Positions 24,866 to 38,880 of a stretch of 64,000 nt of DNA are shown one piece after another. Position 1 is the stretch's first letter. Each line of letters opens with the position of its first letter. Source of the DNA: Phoebastria nigripes (taxonomy: Eukaryota; Chordata; Aves; Procellariiformes; Diomedeidae). Location of the stretch: assembly GCA_035582835.1 (NCBI GenBank), contig JAYKAV010002930.1, positions 433,767-497,766 on the forward strand. The letters run 5' to 3'. Both the position numbers and the translations under genes were made by a program. The notes under the pieces were generated by a model that did no database searches, was not told the DNA's origin, and was given only the letters and a program-made list of their open reading frames with translations.

Positions 24866-27859
24866 AGTAGATCTCGATTAATCTTGAGTTATCATTTACA
24901 TTTTGCTGTGTTATATTTTTATCAAATATTTTTTAGCTTTTGTTTAGAGTGCAGAATATATCTTCTATGTTATTATTTTTCAAGTTGAGGGCAATTTCTT
25001 AATTGTATCTATATTTAGGAAAGATTTTTTTTTCTGCAGGCAATAAATAATAAATTGTGTGTGCTATGGAATTAATCTTTTAATAAATATGTATTCTAAA
25101 AATGTAATACTAGAGTATTGGCTTATTATATGTTGTTATGTCTGTTTCATAAAAATCCAGCACATCATATAAACAAGAGTAATTTCATATATTTCTTTGT
25201 TTTTAAAAGAGAGTTCCAGTGACATGAAAGGAAAATAATAATGAAAAATATGTTTCACATTATTTGAAAAACAAATAAATACCACTTAGACATTGCAACA
25301 ACTTCTATTTGCTTTTGTAATGCAAAGCAGAGTGAGGACATACATGTAATTTCCTACTCTTTCATAAAAGTAAATATTCTGTAACTCATGATCTTCAACA
25401 TGTAAAAGCACAAATACAAAAGGGAGTTACAATTTATATCTATTTTATTAATTCAGGTTTGTTTTTTTTTTTTTTAACAATCCTGGAAAATAATTACATT
25501 TTAAACAAAACCAGTAAAACATGGCATTTTGTTTATGCCATTTTCATAGCAATTTTGGAGGGGAGAAATAGAACTGTGGGACACTGCAGTTCTACAGGTA
25601 TTTCTTTACAAATGTGGTGTATTTAAGCTATTCTCTCACTAAGACACTTATTTCAGTGGAGGAGAAAGGCAAATTTAAATCACTTGGATAATTGTTATAA
25701 TAGTTTAATGTTTCTTAGAATTATAGGAGAAACTGTGCTGCAAATGATCAAAACATTGAAGACACATGAATGAAACATGTAGCAGGACAGCAAAGGAGAA
25801 CAAAGCACTGGAAACAAAGAAATCAAAAGTGATGGTGTCAATATTTACCTTTTTTTTAAAGTTAAGTATCTGAAAACACAAGAGCACAGACCACGAGCTT
25901 CTTTGACTGGAGAGACAACTGCAGTTGATTTATCAAGATAGAATGGTAAAAAGATTCATATTGTTTTCAGTGAAATTTCCATCTCCAGAATAAAATATAG
26001 TAGTGTAAATAGCTTGCAAAGTGCAGTATCTTCTGGCAGCATTAGTTGCAGATGCCCCATTTTCTTTCTTTCAGTCCTAAGAAGCAACTTTTTTCCTCCT
26101 AAGGCCCACTTGGTATCAGAAATGAACCTGATGCAAGTCCTACCTGCTCTGTAGCGGGGAAGATACATTCTCATTCATGCAATAGAGTTCCCTTTGCTTA
26201 AGAAGTGGTTGGAGAGACAAGAGATAACCCTTTTGGCTACAGCCTAATTAGCACTTCCAATCCTTTCAAGAGTAAATCTGTGCCAGCACCTTCCACTGTT
26301 TCCAAGTAGAAATGTAACTATGATTTTAGTCATTTAGTTGGAAAATCTCAGTTTAAGAATACAGATCCTTAACCTATCTGCACTTTTGACATGGAAATAA
26401 AGAAAGCATTTTGACCTTTGTAAAGTGCTGTGAACCACAGAGGAAGGTGCTAAATAATATATATTATTAAATAATTTATTTCAGCACAGACATTGCATTC
26501 TTACTGAATAGGTCTCCCTATATGAGTGACTGTAAACTTAATGCAATGTTTACATGCAAGAATAACAAACTGCTCTTGTAAAGAACCTGTGCTACAAGTC
26601 ATAAAAAGCTTCTTCTAAAGAGTAGAGTTTGAGTTTTATTAAGTGAATCCTACAAGTGATTAGATGTTGAGGTTTACAAATGAAGTAGAAATAAATGTCA
26701 AGGCCTGTTGCTGTTCTCTAAGGAGCAAGATTAAAATAAATTATCTGAAATAGGTATTTTGAATTTAAACCAGTTCTAAGAGTCAACCTCATGGATATGA
26801 GTATCTCACACATAGCTGAGACTTACTGTTTTCATTGCTTTACTAATTAATATTCCTTGTATAGGAGAAAACCAACTGTTGAAAAATTATGAAAATAAAA
26901 GTTTTTTATTACTGCATAACATATATACACACACAGAGATGGTAAATTCTTAGGAAAAACAGCAGAATACTGCACCTAGCTTAGAAACATTATCAGCTTG
27001 CAAGGACAGCAATGTTGAGAAAGGTCTGAGACCGCTACAACTCCTAAACAACACTGCAGGAAAGAAATTGCTACACATGAAAGAAATGGCTTTGCCATCC
27101 TTTAAATAAATACAACATGTACATTTCCTTTGCCCAAGAAGCTTCACTGGCTAGTTAGCAAGTAAAACCTCCTATCTGAACTGAACCTTGCTAGCTCAAG
27201 TCGTGACTCTGGCTCAGAGGAGCGGACTCATACCCTGGCCGCAGCACACCTGCCCATATGGTTCAGAGTACCATGCCTTGACAGCCTCCTCGCGAACACA
27301 AAGGAAAGAGGAGGGCATCTAAAACATTATTCACACCATAAAAGGAACAAGAAAAGCCTGAGTCTTTCCCTTCAAAGCGTTACAGGTTTAAGATACACCA
27401 TGCAGACCATTTGCAAATTCTGGATTAAATAACATTCTCTCCACTCTCTCAAGACTCAAACCTGTACATTATTGATAAAATGATGACTTAAGAAAAAGAA
27501 AAAACATACATAAACAAGCACAACCCTTTGGAAGCCTTTCCTCATGCCTGAAGGCAGTTATAGAAGGACCAGCTGTTTTAAGTCTACTATAGTCTGTTGA
27601 AAAGTACCATCTAGTGGTGATTTTATATTACACAAACACACTGAATTCTACACACTGAAACTTTCTTTGGCCTGTTAATGTCAGAGCACAGATTCACCAA
27701 AACTGAATTTTGCATTATGATACCACCCTATATAACACTTTCACTCAAAACAAAGAAGTGCATTATCCTTTGCTCTTACCTTTGTTCACACACCAGCTCG
27801 TGAGTCACTGGAAAGGCATGATATTCCTGAAGAGAAATGAAAGGTCTGCAACTTCGTTG
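24866..27859. other. Intergenic, AT-rich, no gene seen
   Basis: This stretch is strongly AT-rich with an AT microsatellite near 26458-26470 and a T-tract near 25458-25475. No gene or recognisable transposon was seen. Confidence 0.5.
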
Positions 27860-27864
27860 CTGAG

Positions 27865-28438
27865 TGTCGTGGTTTAACCCCAGCTGGCAACTAAGCACCA
27901 CACAGCCACTCGCTCACTCCTCTCACAGTGGGATGGGGGAGAGAATCAGAAGGGTAAAAGTGAGAAAACTCGTGGGTTGAGATAAAGACAGTTTAATAGC
28001 AATAAAAGCAAAACAAGGAATTCATTCACTCCTTCCCATCGGCAGGCAGGTGTTCAGCCATCTCCAGGAAAGCAGGGCTCCACCACGCATAACAGTTACT
28101 TGGGAAGACAAACGCCATCACTCCAAACATCCCCCCTTCCTTCTTCTTCCCCCAGCTTTATATACTGAGCATGACGTCATATGGCCTGGAATATCCCTTT
28201 GGTCAGTTGGGGTCAGCTGTCCCAGCTGTGTCGCCTCCCAGCTTCTTGTGCACCCCCAGCCTACTCACTGGTGGGGTGGGGTGAGAGGCAGAAAAGGCCT
28301 TGACTCTGTGTAAGCACTGCTCAGCAGTAACTAAAACATCCCTGTATTATCAACAGTGTTTTCAACACAAATGCAAAACATAGCCCCATACTAGCTACTG
28401 TGAAGAAAATTAACTCTACCCCAGCCAAAACCAGCACA
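27865..28438 (-). mobile_element. Solo LTR, avian ERVL-like, with 5-bp target duplication CTGAG
   Basis: The element starts TGTCGTGGTTTAACCCC and ends CCAGCACA on the plus strand, so the LTR reads in the minus direction. Perfect 5-bp duplications CTGAG flank it at 27860-27864 and 28439-28443, which fixes its length at 574 bp. On its own strand it has a CRE palindrome TGACGTCA (28172-28179), a TATATAAAG box (complement of 28156-28164) about 8 bp downstream of the CRE, and an ATTAAA poly(A)-type signal near 27990. No internal retroviral genes adjoin it, so it arose by LTR-LTR recombination. Promoter elements look intact. Confidence 0.92.
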
Positions 28439-28443
28439 CTGAG

Positions 28444-31400
28444 TTTAGCTCATTTTCAGGATTGGAATAGTAAAGACTTCTGGAAAGGACATTATAATAA
28501 TTACCTAAAGTGTTTTTTGCTCTCTTAGCAGAAACCTCAGATGGTGCTTTCTATCAAATTAACTAAGAGAGCAACCCAGGAAAAAAGCAGCACCTTGACC
28601 TTTTTCATGTTGCCAATTCTTGGTGTAAGCAGGGACATGTTTACTGTAAATAAAAATACAAAAAGTTTTATTGGAATTCTTGCTATTGATTATCTACATT
28701 TGCTATAATTCAGAACCCTTCCACCTCTCTTGGGAAGTCTAATCCATACCAACTCTGATGTCAAAGCATAGACTAAAATGTTCAACACATGGTTGATCAT
28801 AAATATGACTGCAGATCACATCAACAAGCCCCATATTCTCCTGGAAGCAGCAGGACCCAAAGAACAAAAATAAAATAAGATTTAATAGCCATTCACAGTG
28901 CTACTATGATTTTTGAGGGTCTTTAGGAAATAGGGTAGCAAAACAGTAGGTGATAACCAAAAGTAGATGTGTTTGTTGTAGCCCCTGGTTACTCCAAGCC
29001 TGTGGACCCTGCAAAAGGACAGAACATCCAGCACTGTATTCATCTACACAGCCTGAGGATTCAGCCCAAATGCTCAGTCTCATATGTCAGGTGGCCCTGG
29101 CTAACATTATTAAATACTCCAGTAGGAACCCATATCAACTTAAGGAAGGAATAAAAGCCAGGTCAAACAGAGCTAACTGTCACTCTTAAAGAATTTTATT
29201 TAAACTTGCACTTAAGCCCCAGATGTCAAGGTTAGAAATGTCAGGTAAAGGATTCTCAGGCAGACTGAAAACAGCAGCAGTTCACACACCAGCAGTGGAT
29301 TTACTCTTGGTGAGTGATTTGTGGGGAGTAGGAAGGAGAGCATATGCAAGTCTTAAAATAGTTTGCCTTCACCTATCCTTGTAATTTTCTTTAGCCACAC
29401 AGATAATGAACTGTCACATCAGCCTTTGTTTTCCTAGCCCAATTCTTTACATTCCTGGGCTTGCAGATGCAAATATCATCTTACAATAACTTTTTTTTTC
29501 AAAACTCCTCCCAAAGGAGGACTCTCTTTCAACATTCATTTTGTTGCTCCAAATCCCACCCATGTGAGTATGTAAATACTATGGCAAGAATTCCCCTTCT
29601 GTACGCACACAATCTTTCAAAGTGGTATTGATTTTGAAATAGTTTAATCACTAAATGTAAAAATTTGTTTAGTTGGCAGGCTGTAAAATATGCTACCTCA
29701 CAGAATTGTGTGTTGTGTGTTACATAGGTCCTCCTCATACAGATGATCTAAAACCACATTCTTTTCCTAAAAGAAAAAAAAAACACTCATTTTTATATCT
29801 GCCAGTTCCTGCTTCCCTTACATTATCCAATTAATTCTTCAAGACCTCCTAAGTTTCTGTTATGATTGAACCATCAGAATACACTCCATCAGGTTCAGTT
29901 TATCTTTTTTCTACCATGTCATAGTTTCATTTAACTGGTTTAACTATTCAGCTGTTGAAAACAGCTCCAGCAGAAAATCTTGATTATTCCAACTGCTTGA
30001 CAAATTCAGTTCAAAGAGAGCTTGTCAGTGCTTTTAAATACAGTCAGTGTAACAGAATTTTGAGTTTCTTTCAGTTTTTACAATAGTGGGTCAAATACAA
30101 TTGCTTCCACTATATGTTGTATAGATATTTTTGAAACCTAAAGCATATACACTTTCTCAGACAGTTCTTCTGGAGGCCAAGTTATAATCACATGGTGTTA
30201 AATTGGACAGAATTATTCCTTATTGTTTTACATGTGAATTACTTCCAATTATTTCTTATTCTGTATTGTTGTTTGCATGAGCTAGAATTGTGCTGAGTAT
30301 TTTAAAAGGATAAATATTCAACCCTTGTAAATGTTAAAAAAACCCAAACAAGATACTAAAAGTGGAGGATAAACCATTTTCTTAAAACATTTGTGTCATT
30401 TCAACTGCTTCAGACAGATAAAGTAGGGAAATGAAAGCCAGAAATTTGAATGATAAAAATACCCAAGAGTGAGATTCACTTTACAGAGGTAAATAGATAT
30501 GATTAATTTAATGATTATGATTAATTTCAATAGGACAATCACAAATAATCTGACTTCCTTGCCTTGGTATGATATGAACTATATCTCCATTTTTTAGCCT
30601 CAATATTTTCTAGCCTTAATTTCATATGCTACTTTCCTTTGTTACAGATTTGCATTGTTAATACGCAAAGTAATACTGCACAGTTCCAAACCATAAAAAA
30701 AAAGGTGATAAACTTCACAATACCTATAAATGGAAAATTACTGATTTTGCTACAGCCTGCATATGTATGCAGCTCTGCATACTTCTCTCGTCTACTCTGT
30801 GCTGATATTGCACTGCGCCCCACATTTGGGAAAGATGTTCCTGCTTGAGATGCTAATATGGTTTGAACTCAGTGGGTGTTCTGGAATTTAAAAGCAGCAA
30901 AGCCCCAAAATGTCAGTCAAGTCCTATTCAGATGGGGCATGCACAGCCTGGAGGTTTTTAATGACAATACTACCACAGATGATTGACTCTGCCTCTGTTC
31001 CTGGCTCATCCGCCAAAACAATGAGCTCTTCCTAGAGAAGCCGGCTGAGGTGAGGCTGGCACTCCCAGACAGGACGAGGCAGGCAGGATTTTGAAGAAGG
31101 AACTGTTTTTAACCATAGTCAGAGGGTTAGAAGGCAAAAAGAAAGGAGAGAATGCACCTCAGGACCCCTTCTTGCTTTTCAAAGTGTAAACGCCTATGAC
31201 TTCCAAGCCTACATGTGACTGCATTTTAGACACGCTCTCCTTAATTCTTGCTCACCTACCACAATCCACCTGAGAAGATTAACCACAAATTGGTAGCAGT
31301 TGGCACCCACTGAATGAGGTGACAGAGTAATATGTTTTCTTATGGGAAAATTTCTAGGCATAAAAATGGTTTCACCAGCTGGATTCACATACAGGCAAAC

Positions 31401-34400
31401 TGTGGCTGAAATCTGTAGAATTACAGAGGGTCACTCTTACTGTACTGCACTGGCAAGAGGCTCTGAAAAGGGAGAAGTGGAAATCACCTGAGTAACACTC
31501 ACATAAATGTAGTGTATGATTATGCAGGCTTTCAGAGGAAAGTTCAAACTTGCTTGTACTTCCAGTAGCTTTAAGCTGCACAGTAGTGAAGCTGGGTCAG
31601 GACAAACTGTAGAAGCCTAGCCAAGGCCTTCACACTGGTAGCTTCTCAACAGCTTTGTCACTGCTGGTACCGAAACCAGTGAGCTTGGGTATGCCCATAT
31701 GGGCTGGAACAGCAGGTCTGGATTGCAGGGAGGGTATTCTCCTGGCAATAACGTGACTCTTAGTTCGGTAAACTGTACATATATGAGGAAAATGGATGTA
31801 AACTAGCCAATGTAATTAATTAAGAATTTGAGATTTCAGCACAACTTATGCCTTGATTTTGTCTGAAAGCAGAAGACTGAGAAGAAGCATCTCTTAGTGC
31901 TTTTACTCCTACAAAAGCTAGAAGCACAACAGGAATGACACAGCTTTCAAGCATGTAATATACAACAAACTGCTGCAAGTCTGTACTTGGAAATATAAAT
32001 AGGAGAAAAATACATTAGCGGAGCCTTTAACGCATAACAAAACAAGAGCATCTTGGAAAAAATACAGTGCTAGTTAGAAAAAATATATATATCTCACAGT
32101 TCAAGGAGTGTGGTTCTGATTTGCTATAAATAGAAGGGATTTTTGATTTACAGTAGTGCACGTTTTGTTATTCAGCTTTAGTCAGTAGTAGAAGAGAGAG
32201 AATTAGGACTTCTAATCTTCCTTCGTAACCCTTTTGAAGGGTTTGCCATGAAGGAAGAACTGAACATCTAACTGAACCTCAAGCAGACTATGTCTTACCT
32301 ACAGTTCTGGAAAATGACATTTCAGTGGGAACCATGAGTTATCCTCACATGTTTTTCTTTCCGCTAAAGAACTGCTTCCCAAAGCTCCTGTCTGATAAGA
32401 ACTAAATCATGGGCCAAAAAAATTCCAAAGGATTATTGGCTACAAACACTTGGTTGGCTGCCCCTCAAAAGGCAAGCGTAGACTAAGGTGATTTATTCAG
32501 ACAGAAATTAATTCTTAGGCCTGCGACCTAAGGATGTGCAGCAGAAACACCGGTCCTTGACTTGCAGTTGATAGTCACAAGATTGCTACAGCTCTTTAGC
32601 TGTGACAGGCTCAATATGTCATGACGGTACCTATTGAATGGAAGAGATAAAGATGGCCTCTAACCCAAAAGTTCAAGCCAAAACAGTGGCAATCAGAACT
32701 TTGAGAACATGGGGCAATCATATCAGGGACTGGTAATTAATCTTATGGACTAGGTTAAGAGATGCACTCACTCTGAATGTCTTTGAGACAGTGTCGTCTT
32801 CCACAGTTTCAATTTTTTAGGTTTTTCTTAAATACATCCCTGGCTTATAAAAGCAAAATTTGTTGAAAGTCTTTTTAGTTCTCTTTTTCTGTTATTAACC
32901 ATTCCCTAAATTCAGCATTTTTGTAAATATATTTTCACACTCTGAAGTGTTTCTCTACAGCTTTCCCAAATTTTCTTTCATTCTGGACATTGAGGTACAT
33001 TCATCTTCTTTTAATCAATCTTCTTTTAAAGGGGTATCTTCTATTTCCATTTCAGACATAGAATTTTATCCATGCAATCCCAATCCCAGTCTTGATCTCT
33101 GCAATTTATAATTGAGATCAGTGTTTTACTTCAAAATAATCAGAAAGAATTTTCTTAGTTTATACTTTGTTCTAGATATTTTTTTATTTCTAGATAAAGA
33201 CAGTCAAACAACAGCTTCATAGGGTCAACCAATACATACTATTCAAGTATAAACTAACTTATTTCTGTTCCATATTCTTATATTATTAGCTAGTTGAGCA
33301 TCGACAGACACTTTAGCCCTGGGGTTTGACCAGCTTTAGCCAACAGATCAACATTTGCATTGCACACAGACCGTCTCTGCTTGACTTATGAGCCAAACGA
33401 AAACTATTAGTTTATTAGAAAAAGGACCGTTAGCTGTTCAGTCAGACTGCTCTTGCACACTTGTAGTTTGGGATCATCCGATAACCTCTATAATTCACAC
33501 TGACTAGCGAAAGCCAGCAAACTCTGCTCAGCGCTCCCAAAAGGCAGACCTGCTTGGGTTACAAATGCCTGTAGCAGGCTGAAGGAGGTTTTGCAGTGCA
33601 GCAGGAGACACTGTCAGCAATGAAAAGCCCTAGCACAGCACAGTGGGCTCCTGCGGTCTGTAAAGGTACAAGAAGAGTTAGGTTAGTGCGAACTTTAGAT
33701 TAGGTGCTGCAGCCCAAGATAAGATTTTGGTCAGACACTTACCAAAAAATAATCAGTCCTTACTGATAACAATTGCTAGGCTTGCTTTCTTAAATTGACA
33801 GAAAGTTATGGAGAAATACTTTTATTTTGATTTAATTCCATATATTCACCAAGTTCAAGCTCTGAATCAATATTCCATAACACAAATACCAAAGAAGAAC
33901 TAAAATACCAAATTTTGTGATAAACAGATTCACAGTAAAAAGATCTGTCAGGTAGATTAATACTCTGTAATGTAGGCAGAACATCAAGCAGAGGAATCCT
34001 CCTGAGCTTTCATAAGAAAACTCTGCAAAGCTTGTAGTTCCCATGGTTTTGATAAGAAATTCATAAACACTGACTCTTTTCTGAAGTTGACCTTGTATTT
34101 ACAACTTTTTCAGAGAACAGTCTGGCATTTTAGCAGAAAATTCAGTTTGCTATCATGTCATAGCAATTTTAATATGTTGTGTTCTGAATTAACACTCACA
34201 GTTGGTTTGCGATTTATTAAAACAAAAATCTAATTCTTTCCATTATTTGGTTTCTGTTTTCACAACTATTACTATATGTTACTTAGGTCATTTTAAGAGT
34301 CTGTAAAAAATTAATTTTTCTGGAAAATTTGAAATTAAAACAAATAAATTGCTTCCAGGAAATGTGTTTTTTGAAAGTTGTATTATTTTCCTTTTTAAAA

Positions 34401-37400
34401 AGAAATTAATGTAATAATTTCTTCAGATAGTTTTAGGAACTATGTGAAAAGGATTCAAGTGCTAGCATGTGGCAAAGAAACAGCTGCACTATTGTGTGTT
34501 GTGTATGTTAAGTTGCACCTCATCCAAGCCACTACAGGCCAGAGGAAAGGCAGCAAAATACCTCTAAGAATGAACACAGGTTTAGACCAAAAAACCCTCA
34601 AATGCCTCACTGCTTTTTGCATTTCAACAATCCAGCTCTTTTTTGGGCACTGTTACACATGCAAGTCTTCACCCAGGCCCCCATCCCAGACCTTCCATCC
34701 TATGAAAGCAAGTATCAACAGCCACTAGCACCTAATATGTCATTTCATCCGCGTTGTCTTCTGGAGGAAAGGAAAGATGAACCTATATTTGCTCCTGCGA
34801 CAACTGGTGTAATCACTGCCTCCCACCCCAAGCCTCACATGACAGCAGCAGACACTGAGGACTGGGTGGTGTGAAGTAGAGTCACAACCATCTTCAGAGA
34901 GCACAGAAAAGGAAGTTACCAAGGAAGCTATCAGAGCAAGGTAGCCCATGACCAGGCAGGGCTTCGGGTGTGCAAGGAGGCACTGCACAAGGAGGAAAGG
35001 TGTTCAGGAGGCCTCTGCAGTTGTTGATCGAGCAGGTGTTGCTGAAGAACCAGGCAGCACGACAAGGGTTGTGAGCAAATGTAAAAATGTCTAGCCATAA
35101 AAAAGCAAAGCTAGGCATCCTGTCAATTTCTCAGGAAAAAAAAATATGATTGATGACTTCTTTTTCCTAAGACGGACTGTGCAGTTTATGTTACCAAAGT
35201 GTTTGGTATAACCTGGTGAGCATTCAATACCATTTTCAAATAAAACATGAAAAATAATTTAGTAATAACCAGGACAAACAGAAGAAAGAAAGTAGCACTT
35301 GAAAAGACAGCATTCTGACACATTTAGAAACAAACTAAAATTAAAAAAAAAAAAAAGAGACATTACAGAAATAAGTTACTGGATTACAACAAAACACCCC
35401 TGCATTTACAGATGGGAGTTCTGGGGAAAAAACACCCTTTCCTCAGAAGTACTGAGTGTTTGCTTAATAATCATCCAAATGATGACTTAACATTGTCCTG
35501 AACAGAGAAGTGCCAGTTTCTGAAAAAACTGATGAACAGCAGGCACAAGAAATGGAAATTATTAGAGAATAACAAACAGTGAGAAAAGACAGAGAGCTTT
35601 ACTAGTTTTATACTTGATGAAAGCACGAATTTTAATGATACCTTACATATGGCTATTCTTTCAAGACCTCATCCTCTGGAAGGAATCCAAGAGGAAATGT
35701 GTTGCCTTAAACAGAGGGGATAGATAGAGTGGACGCTTTCTCTGAGTAATATTTTGAAGAGGGTAGGTAAAAAAAAAATCTTAATATAACTGCTGATGGT
35801 ATTGCTGTTATAACAGACAAGAAAAGAGGAAGAGTTCAATGCTTATTACACTCACAAATTTCACTACCTGACCCACCAAAAGATAATTTGTTTCAAATAC
35901 TAAATTCTCAACCTAATGACATAATACACACAATGAAGAAAATAGAGAATTTTCTCACTTTGAAAGCAAAGAAAGACTCAGGCAATTTAAACCTGTGATG
36001 AATAAATTAGATGGTTTTAGAGAAAATATTCTTTTCCCTATTTGACAGCTAAGCCACAGCAAAAATTTTGAACTGATACACAAACTGCCTTGATGCAATC
36101 ACACAGGCTTTGCCTGAAAAAAAGACAAAGTTATGCTTAACTGAATCATGAAAAGTAGCTGGGCAAGCTCACAGTCATGACTGACATGCTACGGTTACGA
36201 ATGCTGGCATGACATTTGGAAGGCATATGTTTCAAAACTGATGGATTCCCTAGGGTCTGGTTCCTGTTTGTGGCCATAATAATTTGGTCCTCTGCGGTGC
36301 TGCTTAATACTACACCTGCACTACTGCTGCAGTCATCGCTTCTGCATTTGTTGCCTGCCAAAAGCAGTGATGCTCTCTTTGACACTCTAATGTGGGTAAT
36401 TACCACTCTAAATGGTAATTTTCGCCAAGAAACTTCCATTGCAGAACTATTTGCCCCTGGCTACAGGGGTCCAGACAACAAACCAGGGTAGTGAGGTTTT
36501 AATAATATCATCATCATCATCAACCACTGCATGAATTTCCTGAGCTCAAACCAGCAGCTCTGCTAGCACAATCTTAGCTGGGCTGGTGAGGCTTCTACCC
36601 AGAGAGTATGGGGGAAGCTTTTACATAGAGCACAACAGCAGCTTCCCCCTTCATCGGAGGTGGTCCGGTTCCCACTAAAAGCAAGCCTGTTTTCCACCTT
36701 AACCCACCCTGAGCCAGCTGCTGGTACTGCTGTTGTAAGTGGATTTCTCTGGGATTCTTGGCAACGACTCAGATCAAAACTAAACACCAGGAGCACAGAA
36801 AGCTTCTGGGAAAACTTTAGCCATCTCCTTTCTACACAACAGGGTGTCATGCATGGTGCTGCAATTTCTTTTAACTTCTCTAGCTTTTGTTCATTTTTTC
36901 CTCAGGATCCCCAAGAAGAAAAATTAAGGCTTCCTAATTGCATTCCACCTTTCAAAATTCTTCATGGATGTTAACCACAAGTCCTCCCAGATCCCTAACA
37001 TTCTCCTCATTACAGATTTCAAATAATAAAATAAATAATTGCATTAGATGTATTTTTTCCTGCTGCAAGACAGAGGTTCTTGCAGCCTGTATTTTGTGTA
37101 CTTTCTGTAATAATCCACTCCAAAGCCAGAAATAGTGGCATATAGCTGAACCAGACGGGAGCTACAGATTCAAAACATCTTTTTTGCTGTGAACTTGTTA
37201 CAGAAGATAGTGACAGTAAATGAAACAAGGAATTATGTAAACAAAAATTCATAAATGGATACTGAAGTAAGAGCTTTAAAATCTCAATGATTTTAAAGAA
37301 ATTTAATATCCCTTTTGTTCAACAGACTGACAGTCTTGTGTGTTTACAAGAACTTGCCGGATACAGGGAATAGTTTCAATAGACATGATATCACTTACCC

Positions 37401-37869
37401 TTGCTTCAAATTTGCACAGTATTCTGATGAATCTCAAAATGCTGACACGACTGTGTTTTAAAAATACACATATTCAGCATCTAGAAAACATCCTCATAAA
37501 AACAGCTACAGGAATAGCCTCGTGTTTGCAGCCTCTGTAAGATTGCAGAAGTTATAACCTCTTCTAAGAGAAATAAAACTACTATGATTAATTTGTTATG
37601 GGCTGTCACAGAATGACATGACATGTAAATGAAAACAAAGTTGCTAAGCATTTTCATATTTCTCTTTCAAAACAAACAGGCACAGAAAAACTGCAAAATA
37701 ACAAGAAACATATTTCAAGTTAATTTCAGGTGCTATAGTAACAAAATATTATTTTCTCTCTTTCCCCTGATGACAGCACAAATATCACAAACATTAAAGA
37801 GCTAACGTTGATAAAAGTAATAGCAAAGATTTTGTCATACAAAAGAAAGCTGGTCTACATTGCTACTTG
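28444..37869. other. Intergenic, no gene seen
   Basis: No protein family, structural RNA or transposon could be recognised in 9.4 kb. An ATC run lies near 36508-36521, a poly(A) run near 35341-35354 and a TA run near 32083-32092. Open frames up to 104 codons (for example 36660-36974) have no family resemblance. Confidence 0.45.
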
Positions 37870-38880
37870 GTACCCTCAGTAGCAATGCCAATATTTTTGA
37901 AGTAGTTCATCATGCCATAGGTGAATATGGTGGCTTTGGCACTATATCTGACTTTCTAGAAGAGAAATCAAGTTCTATGATATGGCTTTGTTGGGCTATT
38001 AAGGCATAAATGTAATAAAGCCCAAGCAGTACATTACATTTTTAAGCAGGAAGCCTTTCACAGTGAACCTTTAAAAGTTAACAAATGTTATGAAATGGTC
38101 ATGAAATCTGTTACTTTCATCAAAAATGGTAACCCAGGATGTGCTCATCACAGTTTTGTTAAATTTTTTTCCAGGGTTGAATACTGCATCCAAAAAATTG
38201 TTACTGCATGCAGAAGACTGATGGTTGAGCTGTAAAAAATGTCTTAAGAGGACTTAGGAAAGAGCTTATGAGATTTCTGAGGGATTTAAATTGCCTGCTG
38301 CTCATCTAGGAGAGGAGTGGTGGGACTCTAAATGCTTATGCCTTTTTCTTACAAACTTACCAAGCATCTTAGTAAACTGAAACTGCAGAAACATGATCAA
38401 AACTAACGTACCTCAACACCTGTTAGTTATGTTACCAGGTTTTGTAGAAAGCTGAGGCTTCAAAATCAAGTCATGATTTTGAAGAATGACTTCAACTTCT
38501 TCCCACTTGCAAAGTCTGCTCTGAAGAGTATGATGAAGTTGACTTGAGCTCTGTCTAGCACTGGAGAATTGACTTCCAAGATCCTTTTCCAAGACTTCAA
38601 AAACACGCCCTTAGCTGACTCTTTTCAACAAACCTCTTGAACATGAAATGAACTTCAACAGATCAGTTGCCAATTAGAACTTCGTGGCTTAAAGGGTGAG
38701 CCATTTCTTAGAAGAAACAAAGTCTTGTTTTTTTGAAAAATCTTCTCAACATTGTCATAATCTTGTGTCATGGATGTTGTCACACAATATTGACTGCTCT
38801 GTTTTTACCTAGGACTGTGACCAGTCACACAGAACCCCTGAGTCAAAGCTGTATTAAAAAAATATTATTAATATCTCTGA
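37870..38880 (+). pseudogene. Decayed hAT transposase gene, GTF2IRD2/Charlie-like
   Basis: Plus-strand translation in shifting frames follows the hAT transposase carried by GTF2IRD2 and related Charlie-type elements, in the right order. NANIFEVVHHAIGEYGGF (37884-37937) matches the segment before the second catalytic region. HYIFKQEAF, LKVNKCYEMVMKSVTFIKNG and HHSFVKFF (38029-38169) match the block that in family members reads HCIIHQ-ALC, V-K-VNFI and HRxF. EEWWDSKCLCLFLTNLPSIL (about 38313-38385) matches the LAFLTDI block. A FFPLAK segment (38498-38515) and CQLELRGLKGEPFLRRNK (38668-38721) match the QLELCELQCDPFL region. The rest, to about 38880, may be the C-terminal dimerisation domain. At least three frameshifts and many stops make it dead. 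The N-terminal zinc finger and first catalytic part were not found. Confidence 0.75.
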
